A stretch of DNA of 64,000 bases from Mucilaginibacter defluvii (GTDB taxonomy: Bacteria > Bacteroidota > Bacteroidia > Sphingobacteriales > Sphingobacteriaceae). Below are positions 1 through 9,782 of the stretch, one piece after another. The translations under genes and the position numbers were made by a program. Numbering within the stretch: position 1 is the stretch's first letter; each line of letters begins with the position of its first letter. The stretch spans positions 337,193 through 401,192 of the forward strand of contig NZ_BAABJI010000001.1 of assembly GCF_039543225.1 (NCBI RefSeq), read 5' to 3'. The notes under the pieces were generated by a model. The model saw only the letters and a list, made by a program, of their open reading frames with translations, was not told the origin of the DNA and did not search any database.

Positions 1-502
<502 letters not shown>

Positions 503-504
503 GA

Positions 505-780
505 TTAAAGAACCGCGTATATATCAGATTCGCGCATAATTAAATACTCCTTGCCTTCGTAATTGATCTCGGTACCGGCATATTTACCGTATAGTACCTG
601 GTCACCGGTTTTTACGGTTAAGGGCTCGTCTTTTTTACCTTCGCCAACAGCTACTACGGTACCGCGTTGTGGTTTCTCTTTTGCAGTATCAGGGATGATG
701 ATTCCGGAAGCAGTTTTTTCTTCGGCCGGAGCAGCTTCCACTACTACCCTGTCTCCGATAGGTTTAATGTTTAATGACAT
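505..780 (-). CDS. groES: Co-chaperonin GroES
   Basis: This is the 10-kDa lid of the GroEL chamber; seven subunits cap the ring and enclose the folding substrate. The 91-residue product has the usual family length. It carries the conserved start [10 protein letters not shown], the mobile-loop region [18 protein letters not shown] that contacts GroEL, and the closing segment [13 protein letters not shown]. It lies immediately upstream of groEL on the minus strand and probably leads a two-gene operon. The upstream 379 bp to the divergent receptor gene show no CIRCE inverted repeat, so HrcA-type control is not supported here. Confidence 0.97.
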   Translation of the reverse strand: MSLNIKPIGDRVVVEAAPAEEKTASGIIIPDTAKEKPQRGTVVAVGEGKKDEPLTVKTGDQVLYGKYAGTEINYEGKEYLIMRESDIYAVL

Positions 781-1159
781 AACTATGCTTAATTTGATTT
801 AATAGATTTTGGTTAAACTTAAATAAGTTGTTAACGCCCTTTTATCATCATCAATTGTGCCAATTGGCTAATTGTACTTTTTGACATTTTAAAACTGTTG
901 TATTGTCAGCAAAACGTTTGACTGAATATTTATCCTTAACAATTTTTTAAAACGGGCGGTGTCATCATGTCAGTTGTAAAGCTTGGTGTTCCCGATCTGT
1001 CCGTAGCTATAAACGGCCTATGCATCCCTTAGATAAATGCGTTTACTTATTGTTCTTGTAACGAATTAATGACAAGGTGTATTTATTACAATTAGTTTAA
1101 AAAAGCATGTAACATTTTGAACAATTTCGCCTCAAATTCAAAATTGATCAAAAAACACC
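781..1159. other. Divergent intergenic region, groES / TonB receptor
   Basis: There is no credible gene in these 379 bases. The region must hold the promoters for both divergent genes, but no clear TAnnTTTG box stood out on either strand. A 10-bp palindrome GCCAATTGGC lies at about 859-868, with AATTG repeated at 853, 862 and 870. A TTGACA at 881-886 looks like a sigma-70 -35 box but has no good partner, and Bacteroidota do not use that consensus. Confidence 0.5.
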
Positions 1160-3694
1160 ATGAAACGTATTTACTTAATCCTATTCCTTTTATGCGCTGC
1201 GGTTGCAGTTAAGGCACAAGTGGGCCTTGGCGGTGGCGGCGGTTCGAGCATCGTGGGCCGTATATCAGGCACGGTGATCGACTCGCTGACCAAAAAGCCG
1301 TTAGACTATGCTACCGTAAGCATTTATCGCAGCGGCGGTACCGCGCCCATGAATGGCGTACTTACCGACGAGAAAGGGAATTTTAAAATAGACAACGTTA
1401 AAGCCGGCAGTTATAAAATAGGCGTATCATTTATCGGTTACCCAACCAAGTTTATCGATCCGGTTGTTACAAGCCTGTCAAAACCGGATGCCAACATGGG
1501 GCAGATTTTAGTTGCCCCAAGCTCAAAAGCGCTTAAGGAAGTAACGGTTACCGGCCAGGCATCACTGGTTGAAAACCGTATCGATAAAATTGTTTATAAC
1601 GCTGAGAAGGATCTGACCTCAGCAGGTGGTAACGCTACCGACGTATTGCAAAAAGTGCCGCTGGTATCAGTTGATATGAACGGTAACGTTGCCGTGCGCG
1701 GCGATCAAAATGTACGCGTTTTAATTAACGGCAAACCATCCGGCGCTACCTCGGCCAGTTTGAGCGATGTATTGAAAACCATCCCTGCCGACCAGATTAA
1801 GAACGTTGAGGTGATCACTTCGCCATCTGCCAAGTATGATGCGGAAGGTTCGGGCGGTATCATCAACATCGTTACTAAAAGTAAAAATGCATCAGGCCTT
1901 AGCGGTAGCGTGAGCGGCGGCGTGGGTACCCGTCAAAACAACGGTAACCTAAACTTTAACTACAATAAAAACCGGTTTAATTTTGGCGCTAACATTGGCG
2001 GCAATGCCAGCTGGCCGCAAACATCGTATACTGATTTTAACCAGAGCCTTACTGCTGACGGTATCAACCAGCGCAATACCAACAACTCACATAACGAAAT
2101 AAAACGTCATGGTATCCGCGGATCGTTAACCGCAGGCTATGAGTTTAACGGCTTTAACAGCATCAACAGTACCCTGGCTTTAAACGATGGTGGTTTTAAC
2201 GCCGATGGTGGTGGTAGTTACTTGTTTGAGAATTTGCTTGACTCGACTCAAAACCGCAGCTATACCGGCCGTACCATATCGCACAATAAATTCAGGGGTT
2301 TTGACTGGAATATTGATTATACGCACAAATTCAAGAAACAAGGCCATGAGATCGTTGTGTCGGGACAGTGGAGCCATAGCATCATCAAAACAGATTATAC
2401 CAACCTGTTCTCTGCGCAATACCAAAGTCAGTTAGCCAATAACAATGGTAAAAACAACGAGTACACCGGCCAGGTAGATTATACTTTACCGATTAATAAA
2501 GTGTTCAAACTGGAAGCCGGTGGTAAAACTATCCAAAGGCGTATAAACAGTAATTACGATATTTTTACGGTTGATCCAAACGGCAATAATCCCGAGCTTG
2601 ACAGGCTAAACTCAAACCTGTATGATTATACGCAGAACGTATATGCCGGTTATGGTGTGTTGACCATTACCCTGCCTAAAAGCTATGCGGTGTTAGTAGG
2701 TTCACGTTTAGAGAATACGCGTATTGAAGGCGACCCGGAAGCGCCTTATGCTGATGGAACAAACGCACAAACGCTGGAGCCGTTCAAGGCAAGCTACAAT
2801 ACCTTTATACCGAGCTTAACCGTGCAAAAAGTATTCGGTGCCAACACACTGAAGTTATCATACAGCAAGCGTATACAGCGCCCGAGCTTACAGGTTTTGA
2901 ACCCGTTCATCAACCGTAGCAACCAGCAAAGCCAAAGCGTAGGTAACCCTAACCTGGCGCCGGAGGTGTCGCAAACGGTAGAGTTGAACTACAACGCGTT
3001 TATTAAAACATCGGTGTTAAACTTTTCGGTTTACTACAAAAATACCAGCAACCTGATTGAAGGTATTGCCAGCCCGGTGGAGGATAATGGCGTTGTGATT
3101 AACCGTACTGTACAAAATAACGTTGCCGAGAACAACTCTTTAGGCGGTAGCTTTTTTGGGTCGATCAACCCGATCAAGCCTTTGACTATCCGTGCTAACA
3201 TTAACGTGTTTACTTATAACCCAAGTGTTTACTCGGCGTATGTTGATTTTATAAATCCTGACGCGTTAAAAACCAGGCTGATGACTACCGTATTTGGTAG
3301 TGCAACGTTAAACCTGCCAAAGAACTTTATATTCGAGGCATTCGCGTTCAATAACTCGGCGCGCCGTACCATACAGGGTACAAGCCCCGCGTTCGGTATC
3401 TACGCTTTCGGTATCAAAAAGCAGTTTATGGATAAAAAGGCATCAATCGGCTTTAACACCATACAGCCTTTCGCGGTTGATAAATCATTCAACCAAAGCA
3501 TATCAAGCCCGGGCTTTACGCAAAGCGTGCGCACAAGGATTCCGTTCCAATCGTTCGGTATCACCTTTAGCTACAGCTTTGGTAAAATGAGCTTCAGCAA
3601 CCCGCAGCAAAAGAAAAAGGGCGTTAATAACGACGACGTTAAGAGCGGCGACCAAGGTGGTGGCATGGGTGGCGGCATGAACGGCGGTAACTAA
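1160..3694 (+). CDS. Outer-membrane beta-barrel protein, TonB-dependent-receptor-like
   Basis: An 844-residue outer-membrane receptor-like protein, of unknown substrate. A signal peptide (about residues 1-20, ending VAVKAQ) is followed by a CarboxypepD_reg-like/beta-sandwich domain (about 34-125), a TonB plug-like segment (about 130-235, with VTVTGQA, VLINGKPSG and the typical EVITSPSAKYDAEGSGGIIN) and a long barrel of the OMP_b-brl_3 type. The plug motifs match the short-plug Bacteroidota family often annotated outer membrane beta-barrel protein rather than SusC. The tail after the last barrel strand is polar and ends in Gly/Met repeats (about residues 828-844). No SusD neighbour exists, so this is not a PUL transporter pair. 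A strong terminator follows at 3716-3743, which suggests a single-gene unit. Confidence 0.85.
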   Translation: MKRIYLILFLLCAAVAVKAQVGLGGGGGSSIVGRISGTVIDSLTKKPLDYATVSIYRSGGTAPMNGVLTDEKGNFKIDNVKAGSYKIGVSFIGYPTKFIDPVVTSLSKPDANMGQILVAPSSKALKEVTVTGQASLVENRIDKIVYNAEKDLTSAGGNATDVLQKVPLVSVDMNGNVAVRGDQNVRVLINGKPSGATSASLSDVLKTIPADQIKNVEVITSPSAKYDAEGSGGIINIVTKSKNASGLSGSVSGGVGTRQNNGNLNFNYNKNRFNFGANIGGNASWPQTSYTDFNQSLTADGINQRNTNNSHNEIKRHGIRGSLTAGYEFNGFNSINSTLALNDGGFNADGGGSYLFENLLDSTQNRSYTGRTISHNKFRGFDWNIDYTHKFKKQGHEIVVSGQWSHSIIKTDYTNLFSAQYQSQLANNNGKNNEYTGQVDYTLPINKVFKLEAGGKTIQRRINSNYDIFTVDPNGNNPELDRLNSNLYDYTQNVYAGYGVLTITLPKSYAVLVGSRLENTRIEGDPEAPYADGTNAQTLEPFKASYNTFIPSLTVQKVFGANTLKLSYSKRIQRPSLQVLNPFINRSNQQSQSVGNPNLAPEVSQTVELNYNAFIKTSVLNFSVYYKNTSNLIEGIASPVEDNGVVINRTVQNNVAENNSLGGSFFGSINPIKPLTIRANINVFTYNPSVYSAYVDFINPDALKTRLMTTVFGSATLNLPKNFIFEAFAFNNSARRTIQGTSPAFGIYAFGIKKQFMDKKASIGFNTIQPFAVDKSFNQSISSPGFTQSVRTRIPFQSFGITFSYSFGKMSFSNPQQKKKGVNNDDVKSGDQGGGMGGGMNGGN

Positions 3695-3715
3695 ACCACT
3701 AATATATTAACTAAG

Positions 3716-3743
3716 AGGCCTGCCTACAAGCAGGCCTTTTTTT
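3716..3743 (+). terminator. Rho-independent terminator after the TonB-like receptor
   Basis: A perfect 8-bp stem (AGGCCTGC / GCAGGCCT) with a 6-base loop is followed directly by six T residues. It ends transcription of the receptor gene before the symporter gene starts at 3788. Confidence 0.9.
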
Positions 3744-3787
3744 GTTATGCTAAGGGTGGCTAATAAAAACCGTATACTTGCTTAACC

Positions 3788-5035
3788 ATGAAGAGCCTGC
3801 TCAATAATCTTACCTTTCGTGTTATCATCGCCATTGTTTTAGGGGTGATAGTGGGTTATTATTTTAAAGGCTTTGCGCCTATTGCGCAGATGATCAGCAA
3901 GATATTTATAAACCTGATCACGATGCTGATAGCGCCTATCATATTCTTCACCATTGTTTTGGGCATAGCCAACATGGGCGATATGAAAAAGGTGGGCCGG
4001 GTAGGGGGCAAGGCATTGCTTTATTTTGAGATTGTTACCACGTTTGCCTTGCTCATTGGTTTGGTGGTGGCCAATGTGCTTAAGCCGGGGCATGGTATTG
4101 ATGTAAACAAAAGCGTGGATGCATCAAAGGTAGCTCAATACCAAAAGGCGGCGCATGACATGGATTGGGGCGAATTTATACTGCACATAGTACCACATAA
4201 CGTTTTTGATGCCTTTACCCGTGGTGATATTTTGCAGATACTGTTCTTCGCCATACTGTTTGGCTACGGCTTGAGCAAAATGGGTGAAACCGGGAAATCG
4301 CTGTTAGGCACTTTAGATAAATTGAGCAAGGTGTTCTTTAACATTATGAAGATAGTGATGGCGTTGGCGCCTCTGGGCGCTTTCGGTGGTATGGCATACA
4401 CTGTTGGTACTTATGGTACAAAGGCATTGCTGCCCATGGCCAAGCTGATGGGTTCGGTTTACCTGACCATGTTTCTGTTTATCTTTGTGGTGCTGCATAT
4501 TATTTGCCGGTTATACAAGTTCAGCCTGTGGCAATACCTTAAACACATCAGGCAGGAAATACTGGTGGTGTTGGGTACCTCATCATCCGAATCGGCCTTG
4601 CCAAGCATGATGGAAAAGATGGAAAAGTTCGGCTGCTCGCGTTCGGTTGTTGGGCTGGTTATTCCCACAGGATATTCCTTTAACCTGGATGGCACCACAA
4701 TCTACCTAAGCATGGCAACTATATTTTTGGCGCAGGTATATGGCATCCCATTGTCCATAGAGCAGCAGCTAACCATCATAGGTATATTAATGGTAACATC
4801 AAAAGGGGCGGCAGCAGTTACCGGCGGGGGCTTTATTGTGCTTACCTCAACATTGGCCGCCATAAAAGTTATCCCGGTTGAAAGTGTGGCTATACTGCTG
4901 GGGGTTGACCGTTTTATGTCCGAGGCGCGGGCTATCACCAACCTTATCGGCAACGGTGTTGCTACAGTGGTAATTGCTAAAAGTGAGGGGGAGTTTCATC
5001 CACCGAAAGAAATAACCGCCGATGAGAATATCTAA
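3788..5035 (+). CDS. Dicarboxylate/amino acid:cation symporter (DAACS/SDF family)
   Basis: A 415-residue inner-membrane secondary transporter of the GltP/DctA family, which moves glutamate, aspartate or C4-dicarboxylates with Na+ or H+. It has the family's eight-helix pattern, the serine-rich re-entrant loop (GTSSSESALPSM, about residues 263-274) and the cation/substrate motif YSFNLDGTTIYLS (about 296-308). The second re-entrant loop is also visible (TSKGAAAVTGGGFIVL). The sequence cannot tell amino acid from dicarboxylate specificity. A TATACTTG box at 3773-3780, one base from the -7 consensus, lies only 7 bases before the ATG. The 3' end overlaps the convergent downstream gene by four bases. 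Confidence 0.92.
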   Translation: MKSLLNNLTFRVIIAIVLGVIVGYYFKGFAPIAQMISKIFINLITMLIAPIIFFTIVLGIANMGDMKKVGRVGGKALLYFEIVTTFALLIGLVVANVLKPGHGIDVNKSVDASKVAQYQKAAHDMDWGEFILHIVPHNVFDAFTRGDILQILFFAILFGYGLSKMGETGKSLLGTLDKLSKVFFNIMKIVMALAPLGAFGGMAYTVGTYGTKALLPMAKLMGSVYLTMFLFIFVVLHIICRLYKFSLWQYLKHIRQEILVVLGTSSSESALPSMMEKMEKFGCSRSVVGLVIPTGYSFNLDGTTIYLSMATIFLAQVYGIPLSIEQQLTIIGILMVTSKGAAAVTGGGFIVLTSTLAAIKVIPVESVAILLGVDRFMSEARAITNLIGNGVATVVIAKSEGEFHPPKEITADENI

Positions 5036-6792
5036 TCTTTCTTCTTTTTCTCTTTAGCTTTTTTCTGCTTTTCCAGGTCTTTTTCGCTGATTTTAGAGTT
5101 AGCCTTCTTTTCGTCCATATCGCTAACACCGGCGCATTCCTTTATGCCGGCAAACAGGGTTTTCCAAACCAGTTTAAAAAAGGCGTAGTTAACCGGGCGA
5201 ATGAAATTGACATTTGCCGAGCGTGGCGCTTTGCCCGGCTCGTCGGGATTGTTACGTTCAATCACCAGGTGATTGGCCAGGATGGACATTAAGCCTTTTT
5301 TCTTAAGCTTGCCATCATCCTCGTCGCGTTTCAGTATCCCTATTTTCAAGTCATTATACAGCATAGTTACCTTACCTCTGGCGCGGTAACGGTTGGCCTC
5401 AATATTAAAATCGAACTGTTTTAAGTTACCCGAGGTAACTTTTACCATGGATATGGGGGCTACGCCGCGATTAATACGCGATAGATCCATAGGCCCTAAA
5501 CTTCCCCGATAGCTGAAAGCCGCATCCTTATCGGTAAGGTTAAGCGTAAACTTTACATCGAGCCGGCCGCGGTTCATGAAGTAGCTGGTAAGGCTGATGT
5601 TACATAGGTTGTTTTTCTGCAACGCGCGCTTGTTATTGGTAATATTAAAAAGCCTGCCGCTTGTTTTGCTGAAGGTAAGCGAACCGGTTTGTCCTGATTT
5701 TTTGTTGTACTCGGTGTAAATTAAATTAACCTTCTTTAACGTAACGGTATCAACCCGCAAGCCAAAATCAAGGTTGCGCAGCGCCACATGCGGAAAACTT
5801 TTAAAATTCTCTTTAGCTGGCATGCCGATCTTGTTAGGCGCTTTATAAATACTGATGGTGCCGTTGCTGATTTTGATACCCTCAGCAGAAAAGCTTCGGT
5901 ATTTATAAAAGGTCATGAAATCAAACCGGTTCAGTTGTACCGAATCAAGTGACACCGTGAACCGGTCGCTGCGTGTTTTGTTGAAAAACAGCAGGTTATT
6001 AAAGGGTTTGAGTTTGATGCCCTGTATACAAAGCTGTTTGCTGCGGGTTGACAGCTTGATGCTATTAATATCATACAGGTATAAGGCATCCGGCGTTTTG
6101 CCGCTGTAATTCTTTATTTCGGTAGTAACGTCCTTACAATAAAAAAAGCGTGAAGTATCGCCCTGTGTGGCCGAGTCGATCAGCAGGTCGGCAGCATGCA
6201 GGTTTACCTCATTTATTTCGGTAAGCAGTGGGCGCTTATGCGCGTAATCAATATGCCTGAACTTCAGGTTATCAAGCACAATCTCACCTACATGGATGCT
6301 TTTCAGGCTTTTTGAAATACGCTGCCAAATAGTGCGCTTATCGGTACTGGGTTTGTCTTCCGTATTATTGGCTTCATAGCTCATGTCAATTTCAGGCTCA
6401 ATAAGTATAATGCGGCCGACATCTATTTTTTTGCTGAAATAAAACTTCAGCGCCTTTACACCAGTCAGCGTTATCTGCTTTACCTTAAGGCTGTATAAGT
6501 TGTTAGGCGCGGTGTCTGCTTTCTTTTTCGCTTTGTAAACACCGGTGTCAACCTTAAGGGTAGCGCTGTCAATGGTTATTTTACCTTTTAACAAACTTAT
6601 CCCGGCTTCCTTAAAATCTACAATATAAAGGCTGTCGCTGCTTTCGCGTATGCTGCTGCGCAACTTATCCTGTAGCATGGGTTTAAGGTAATGGTTTAGC
6701 ACCAGGGCACCGGCAATTATTAAAAGGGCAGCGGTAAGCAACGTATATACCGTTACCCTTTGCCATTTATGCTTTAAAAATTTTGATGCCAT
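5032..6792 (-). CDS. AsmA/DUF748-like membrane-anchored protein
   Basis: A 586-residue protein of uncertain function. One N-terminal transmembrane helix (about residues 15-35) is followed by a long beta-rich periplasmic region, and the tail is extremely basic (repeated K/E/D from about residue 560). The architecture and the C-terminal block with VTSGNLKQFDFNIEANRY and GKVTMLYNDLKI resemble AsmA/DUF748-type proteins, which in other bacteria are long bridge-like proteins linked to envelope lipid homeostasis. The assignment rests on overall pattern, not on catalytic residues, and is tentative. It is transcribed alone, convergent with the symporter and divergent from miaB. Confidence 0.6.
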   Translation of the reverse strand: MASKFLKHKWQRVTVYTLLTAALLIIAGALVLNHYLKPMLQDKLRSSIRESSDSLYIVDFKEAGISLLKGKITIDSATLKVDTGVYKAKKKADTAPNNLYSLKVKQITLTGVKALKFYFSKKIDVGRIILIEPEIDMSYEANNTEDKPSTDKRTIWQRISKSLKSIHVGEIVLDNLKFRHIDYAHKRPLLTEINEVNLHAADLLIDSATQGDTSRFFYCKDVTTEIKNYSGKTPDALYLYDINSIKLSTRSKQLCIQGIKLKPFNNLLFFNKTRSDRFTVSLDSVQLNRFDFMTFYKYRSFSAEGIKISNGTISIYKAPNKIGMPAKENFKSFPHVALRNLDFGLRVDTVTLKKVNLIYTEYNKKSGQTGSLTFSKTSGRLFNITNNKRALQKNNLCNISLTSYFMNRGRLDVKFTLNLTDKDAAFSYRGSLGPMDLSRINRGVAPISMVKVTSGNLKQFDFNIEANRYRARGKVTMLYNDLKIGILKRDEDDGKLKKKGLMSILANHLVIERNNPDEPGKAPRSANVNFIRPVNYAFFKLVWKTLFAGIKECAGVSDMDEKKANSKISEKDLEKQKKAKEKKKKD

Positions 6793-6906
6793 TTACAGTC
6801 AGGGAGTTTAGTAAGGACTTATTGCTTCAATTTAGGGCAATTTAATCAGCATAACAACAAAAAGCCTATTTTGTTAATTAGCTGACAAACTGTCACCCAT
6901 AATTTG

Positions 6907-6914
6907 TATTTTTG
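6907..6914 (+). promoter_or_regulatory. -7 promoter box for miaB
   Basis: TATTTTTG matches the Bacteroidota -7 consensus TAnnTTTG exactly. Transcription would begin near 6920, which excludes the in-frame ATG at 6904 and supports the ATG at 6934. No clear -33 TTG was found at normal spacing. Confidence 0.5.
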
Positions 6915-6933
6915 CAGCCACAAGAATTTTAGC

Positions 6934-8436
6934 ATGATAGATTTGGTAATTCCGGATAAAACACACGACGAGAACAGGCAGGGCGAAGCTTTAATTTTGG
7001 AACCTAACGGTAAAAACAACGGCCGCAAGCTATACATTGAAAGCTATGGCTGCGCCATGAATTTTTCGGACAGCGAGATCGTTGCTTCTATTTTGGCCGA
7101 GAAAGGTTTTGAAACCACTAAGGACTATAACAGCGCCGATGTCATCTTCATCAACACCTGCTCAATACGTGAAAACGCCGAGCAGCGCGTGCGTAACCGC
7201 CTGAAGGAATTTACGATTGCCAAGGTGAAAAATCCGGATATGGTGGTAGGCGTGCTTGGTTGCATGGCCGAACGCCTGAAATCAAAATTCTTAGAAGAAG
7301 AGAAACTGGTTGACGTAGTAGTAGGCCCCGATGCTTACCGCGACCTGCCCAACCTGATAGATAAAGTTGACGGCGGCCAGAAAGCCGTAAACGTATTATT
7401 ATCCCGCGAGGAAACGTATGCTGATATAAGCCCTGTGCGCTTAAATAGTAATGGCATCAACGCCTTCGTATCCATTATGCGTGGCTGCGATAATATGTGC
7501 TCGTTTTGCGTAGTGCCGTTTACCCGTGGCCGCGAGCGCTCTCGTGATGCGCATTCCATCGTTGCGGAATGTACCGACCTGTTTAATAAAGGCTACCGCG
7601 AGGTAACCCTACTGGGCCAGAATGTGGACTCATACAAATGGAGCGCGACCACACCTGCACAATATGGTGCTGAAAGCACTGTTGTTGCAGCCGAGGACAA
7701 ACAAGTCCTCCCCCCCGGGGAAGATTTAAGTGGGGTTGTTGTGAACTTTGCCAACCTTTTAGAGATGGTGGCCAAGATCAGTCCCGAACTGCGTGTACGC
7801 TTCTCAACCTCACACCCAAAGGATATCACCGACGAGGTGCTGTACACCATGGCTAAGTACGATAATATTTGTAATTATATACATCTGCCGGTACAATCAG
7901 GCAATAGTCGCGTATTGGAGTTGATGAACCGTACCTACGACCGCGAATGGTATATGGACAGGGTGAATGCCATCCGCCGTATTATTCCGGGTTGCGGTAT
8001 ATCAACTGACGTGATCACCGGTTTTTGCACCGAAACAGAGGAGGAACATGCCGACACGCTGAGCATGATGGACTATGTACAGTATGATTTCGCGTACATG
8101 TTCATGTACTCCGAAAGGCCGGGTACGCTTGCCGCCAAACGCTACGCTGATGATATTCCGGAAGCTGTAAAAAGCCGCCGTTTGAAGGAAGTGGTTGCCA
8201 AGCAGCAGCATTACTCATACATCAAATTACAGGGGCAGTTAGGCAAAGTACAGCGCGTGCTGATCGAGGGCTTCTCAAAAAAATCAGACCAGGATTATTG
8301 CGGACGTAACGATCAGAACGCTATGGTAGTATTCCCGGTACACCCGGATTACAAACCCGGCCAATATGCCAACGTGTTGGTTGAACGCACCACTACAGCT
8401 ACGCTGATTGGTAAGATTATACCTCAGACCCTTTAA
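6934..8436 (+). CDS. miaB: tRNA-2-methylthio-N6-dimethylallyladenosine synthase MiaB
   Basis: A radical-SAM methylthiotransferase that adds the 2-methylthio group to i6A37 in tRNAs reading UNN codons. At 500 residues it is somewhat longer than E. coli MiaB (474). The N-terminal UPF0004 domain has its three cluster cysteines (C40, C76, C110). The radical-SAM motif [10 protein letters not shown] supplies C185, C189 and C192, and a TRAM domain closes the protein (about 435-500). The start [19 protein letters not shown] was chosen over an ATG 30 bases upstream because of the -7 box at 6907-6914. Residues about 254-269 ([15 protein letters not shown]) read like the translation of a small palindromic repeat inserted in frame between [11 protein letters not shown] and [10 protein letters not shown]. 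The sigma-54 activator gene follows at 8517. Confidence 0.95.
   Translation: MIDLVIPDKTHDENRQGEALILEPNGKNNGRKLYIESYGCAMNFSDSEIVASILAEKGFETTKDYNSADVIFINTCSIRENAEQRVRNRLKEFTIAKVKNPDMVVGVLGCMAERLKSKFLEEEKLVDVVVGPDAYRDLPNLIDKVDGGQKAVNVLLSREETYADISPVRLNSNGINAFVSIMRGCDNMCSFCVVPFTRGRERSRDAHSIVAECTDLFNKGYREVTLLGQNVDSYKWSATTPAQYGAESTVVAAEDKQVLPPGEDLSGVVVNFANLLEMVAKISPELRVRFSTSHPKDITDEVLYTMAKYDNICNYIHLPVQSGNSRVLELMNRTYDREWYMDRVNAIRRIIPGCGISTDVITGFCTETEEEHADTLSMMDYVQYDFAYMFMYSERPGTLAAKRYADDIPEAVKSRRLKEVVAKQQHYSYIKLQGQLGKVQRVLIEGFSKKSDQDYCGRNDQNAMVVFPVHPDYKPGQYANVLVERTTTATLIGKIIPQTL
7694..7740 (+). repeat. Palindromic repeat apparently embedded in frame in miaB
   Basis: A C-run/G-run palindrome (TCCTCCCCCCCGGGG, then a TTTAAGTGGGG tail) flanked by AACAA and TTGTT interrupts a conserved stretch of miaB without breaking the frame. 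Its layout, pyrimidine arm, purine arm, then TTtAgGtGGGG, resembles the small intergenic repeats at 8492-8514 and 27065-27087, although it is not an exact copy. Boundaries are approximate. Confidence 0.5.
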
Positions 8437-8491
8437 AGGGAAGTTGAGACTGCAAGTGCAGGGATAATTAGACTTAAATTTTAACATTATT

Positions 8492-8514
8492 CCCCCTTTA
8501 GGGGGTTAGGGGGC
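8492..8514 (+). repeat. 23-bp G/C-run repeat, copy 1, just before the sigma-54 activator
   Basis: Five C, TTTA, five G, TTA, five G and a final C. The same 23 bases occur exactly at 27065-27087. The first part is a hairpin (CCCCC/GGGGG); the last G-run lies 3 bases before the ATG at 8517. Confidence 0.8.
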
Positions 8515-8516
8515 TC

Positions 8517-9776
8517 ATGGATATACAAGAAATTAAACAGCGCTTTGGCATCATCGGCAATTCGCCGCTGCTTAACCGGGCTATAGATATTGCCAACCAG
8601 GTTGCCCCTACGGATATTTCGGTATTAATTACCGGCGAAAGCGGTAGCGGTAAAGAGGTATTCTCGCAAATTATACACCAGATCAGTCCGCGCAAGCATG
8701 GGCCGTTCATCGCCGTGAATTGCGGTGCCATACCTGAAGGAACCATTGATTCAGAACTTTTCGGTCACGAAAAAGGAGCTTATACCGGTGCCGTAGGCGA
8801 GCGTAAGGGTTACTTTGAAACCGTTAACGGCGGTACTATATTTTTAGATGAAATTGCCGAAATGCCGCTGGGCACCCAGGCGCGTTTACTGCGTGTGCTG
8901 GAGTCGGGGCAGTTTATAAAAGTGGGTTCGTCCAAAGTTGAAAAAACCAATGTAAGGGTTATTGCCGCTACTAATGTTGATGTATATGACGCGGTTAAGG
9001 CAGGCAAGTTCAGGGAAGACCTGTACTACCGTTTAAATACGGTGCCGCTGCGCATTCCACCGCTGCGCGACCGTAAAGAGGATATTTACCTGTTGTTCCG
9101 TAAGTTTACTTCAGACTTTACAGCTAAATACCGTACGCCGCCTATCCAACTTGATGATGAGGCCCAGCAGGTATTGATCAACTACTCATGGCCGGGTAAT
9201 GTGCGCCAACTTAAAAATATGGCCGAGCAGTTGGCCGTGCTCGAACGCGACCGGGTTATTACCGCCCAAACGCTGCTTACCTACATTCCGCACGAAGTAA
9301 GCCGCAGCAATTTGCCTATGCGGTTGGATAATCAGCCTAAAGAGGATTTTTCGGAACGGGACATCCTATATAAAGTGCTTTTTGATATGAAGCGCGACAT
9401 GGTCGAACTAAAAAAACTGGTAGCCAACATTATTGAGCACGGCGGCGTACCGGCCAATTACGATGACCATTCGCAGGCTATAAATCAACTTTACAGGGAT
9501 ATTGAGCTGCCGCAAAACACCGAGGCACAATTTACCTTGCATCATCCCGTTAACACGAATATCAGTACACCGGTAAACACCCACAATGGTAATAACGATT
9601 ACCATATTACGCACGACGCAGAAGAGGTTGAGGAATCACTTTCGCTGATTGAAAAAGAATCAGACCTGATACGTAAGGCCTTAAAAAAGCACAAAGGCAA
9701 GCGTAAACTGGCTGCTAATGAGTTGGGGATATCCGAGCGTACCTTATACCGCAAAATCAAAGAGCTAAATTTATAA
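8517..9776 (+). CDS. Sigma-54-interacting transcriptional activator without a receiver domain
   Basis: A 419-residue bacterial enhancer-binding protein that remodels sigma-54 RNA polymerase with ATP. The AAA+ domain starts almost at the N-terminus: Walker A GESGSGKE (residues 40-47), the sigma-54 contact loop as GAYTGA (87-92; canonical GAFTGA), Walker B IFLDE (108-112), the arginine-finger region REDLYYRLN and WPGNVRQ. A linker of about 130 residues leads to a Fis-type HTH (about 385-419, KLAANELGISERTLYRKI). No receiver, GAF or PAS domain is present, so its input is unknown. The gene sits between miaB and lptE, 7 bases before the lipoprotein, an arrangement that I recall as common in this phylum. 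Whether it regulates these neighbours is not visible. Confidence 0.92.
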   Translation: MDIQEIKQRFGIIGNSPLLNRAIDIANQVAPTDISVLITGESGSGKEVFSQIIHQISPRKHGPFIAVNCGAIPEGTIDSELFGHEKGAYTGAVGERKGYFETVNGGTIFLDEIAEMPLGTQARLLRVLESGQFIKVGSSKVEKTNVRVIAATNVDVYDAVKAGKFREDLYYRLNTVPLRIPPLRDRKEDIYLLFRKFTSDFTAKYRTPPIQLDDEAQQVLINYSWPGNVRQLKNMAEQLAVLERDRVITAQTLLTYIPHEVSRSNLPMRLDNQPKEDFSERDILYKVLFDMKRDMVELKKLVANIIEHGGVPANYDDHSQAINQLYRDIELPQNTEAQFTLHHPVNTNISTPVNTHNGNNDYHITHDAEEVEESLSLIEKESDLIRKALKKHKGKRKLAANELGISERTLYRKIKELNL

Positions 9777-9782
9777 GGCTAA

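Noticed and set aside
881..906. TTGACA with a downstream TATTGT as a sigma-70 promoter
   Set aside because: Spacing is only 14 bases and Bacteroidota primary sigma factors use a different consensus.
781..1159. CIRCE/HrcA operator upstream of groES
   Set aside because: No TTAGCACTC-type inverted repeat is present on either strand.
8492..8514. CRISPR-like repeat
   Set aside because: The two exact copies are 18.6 kb apart with no spacer array; they are dispersed intergenic repeats.
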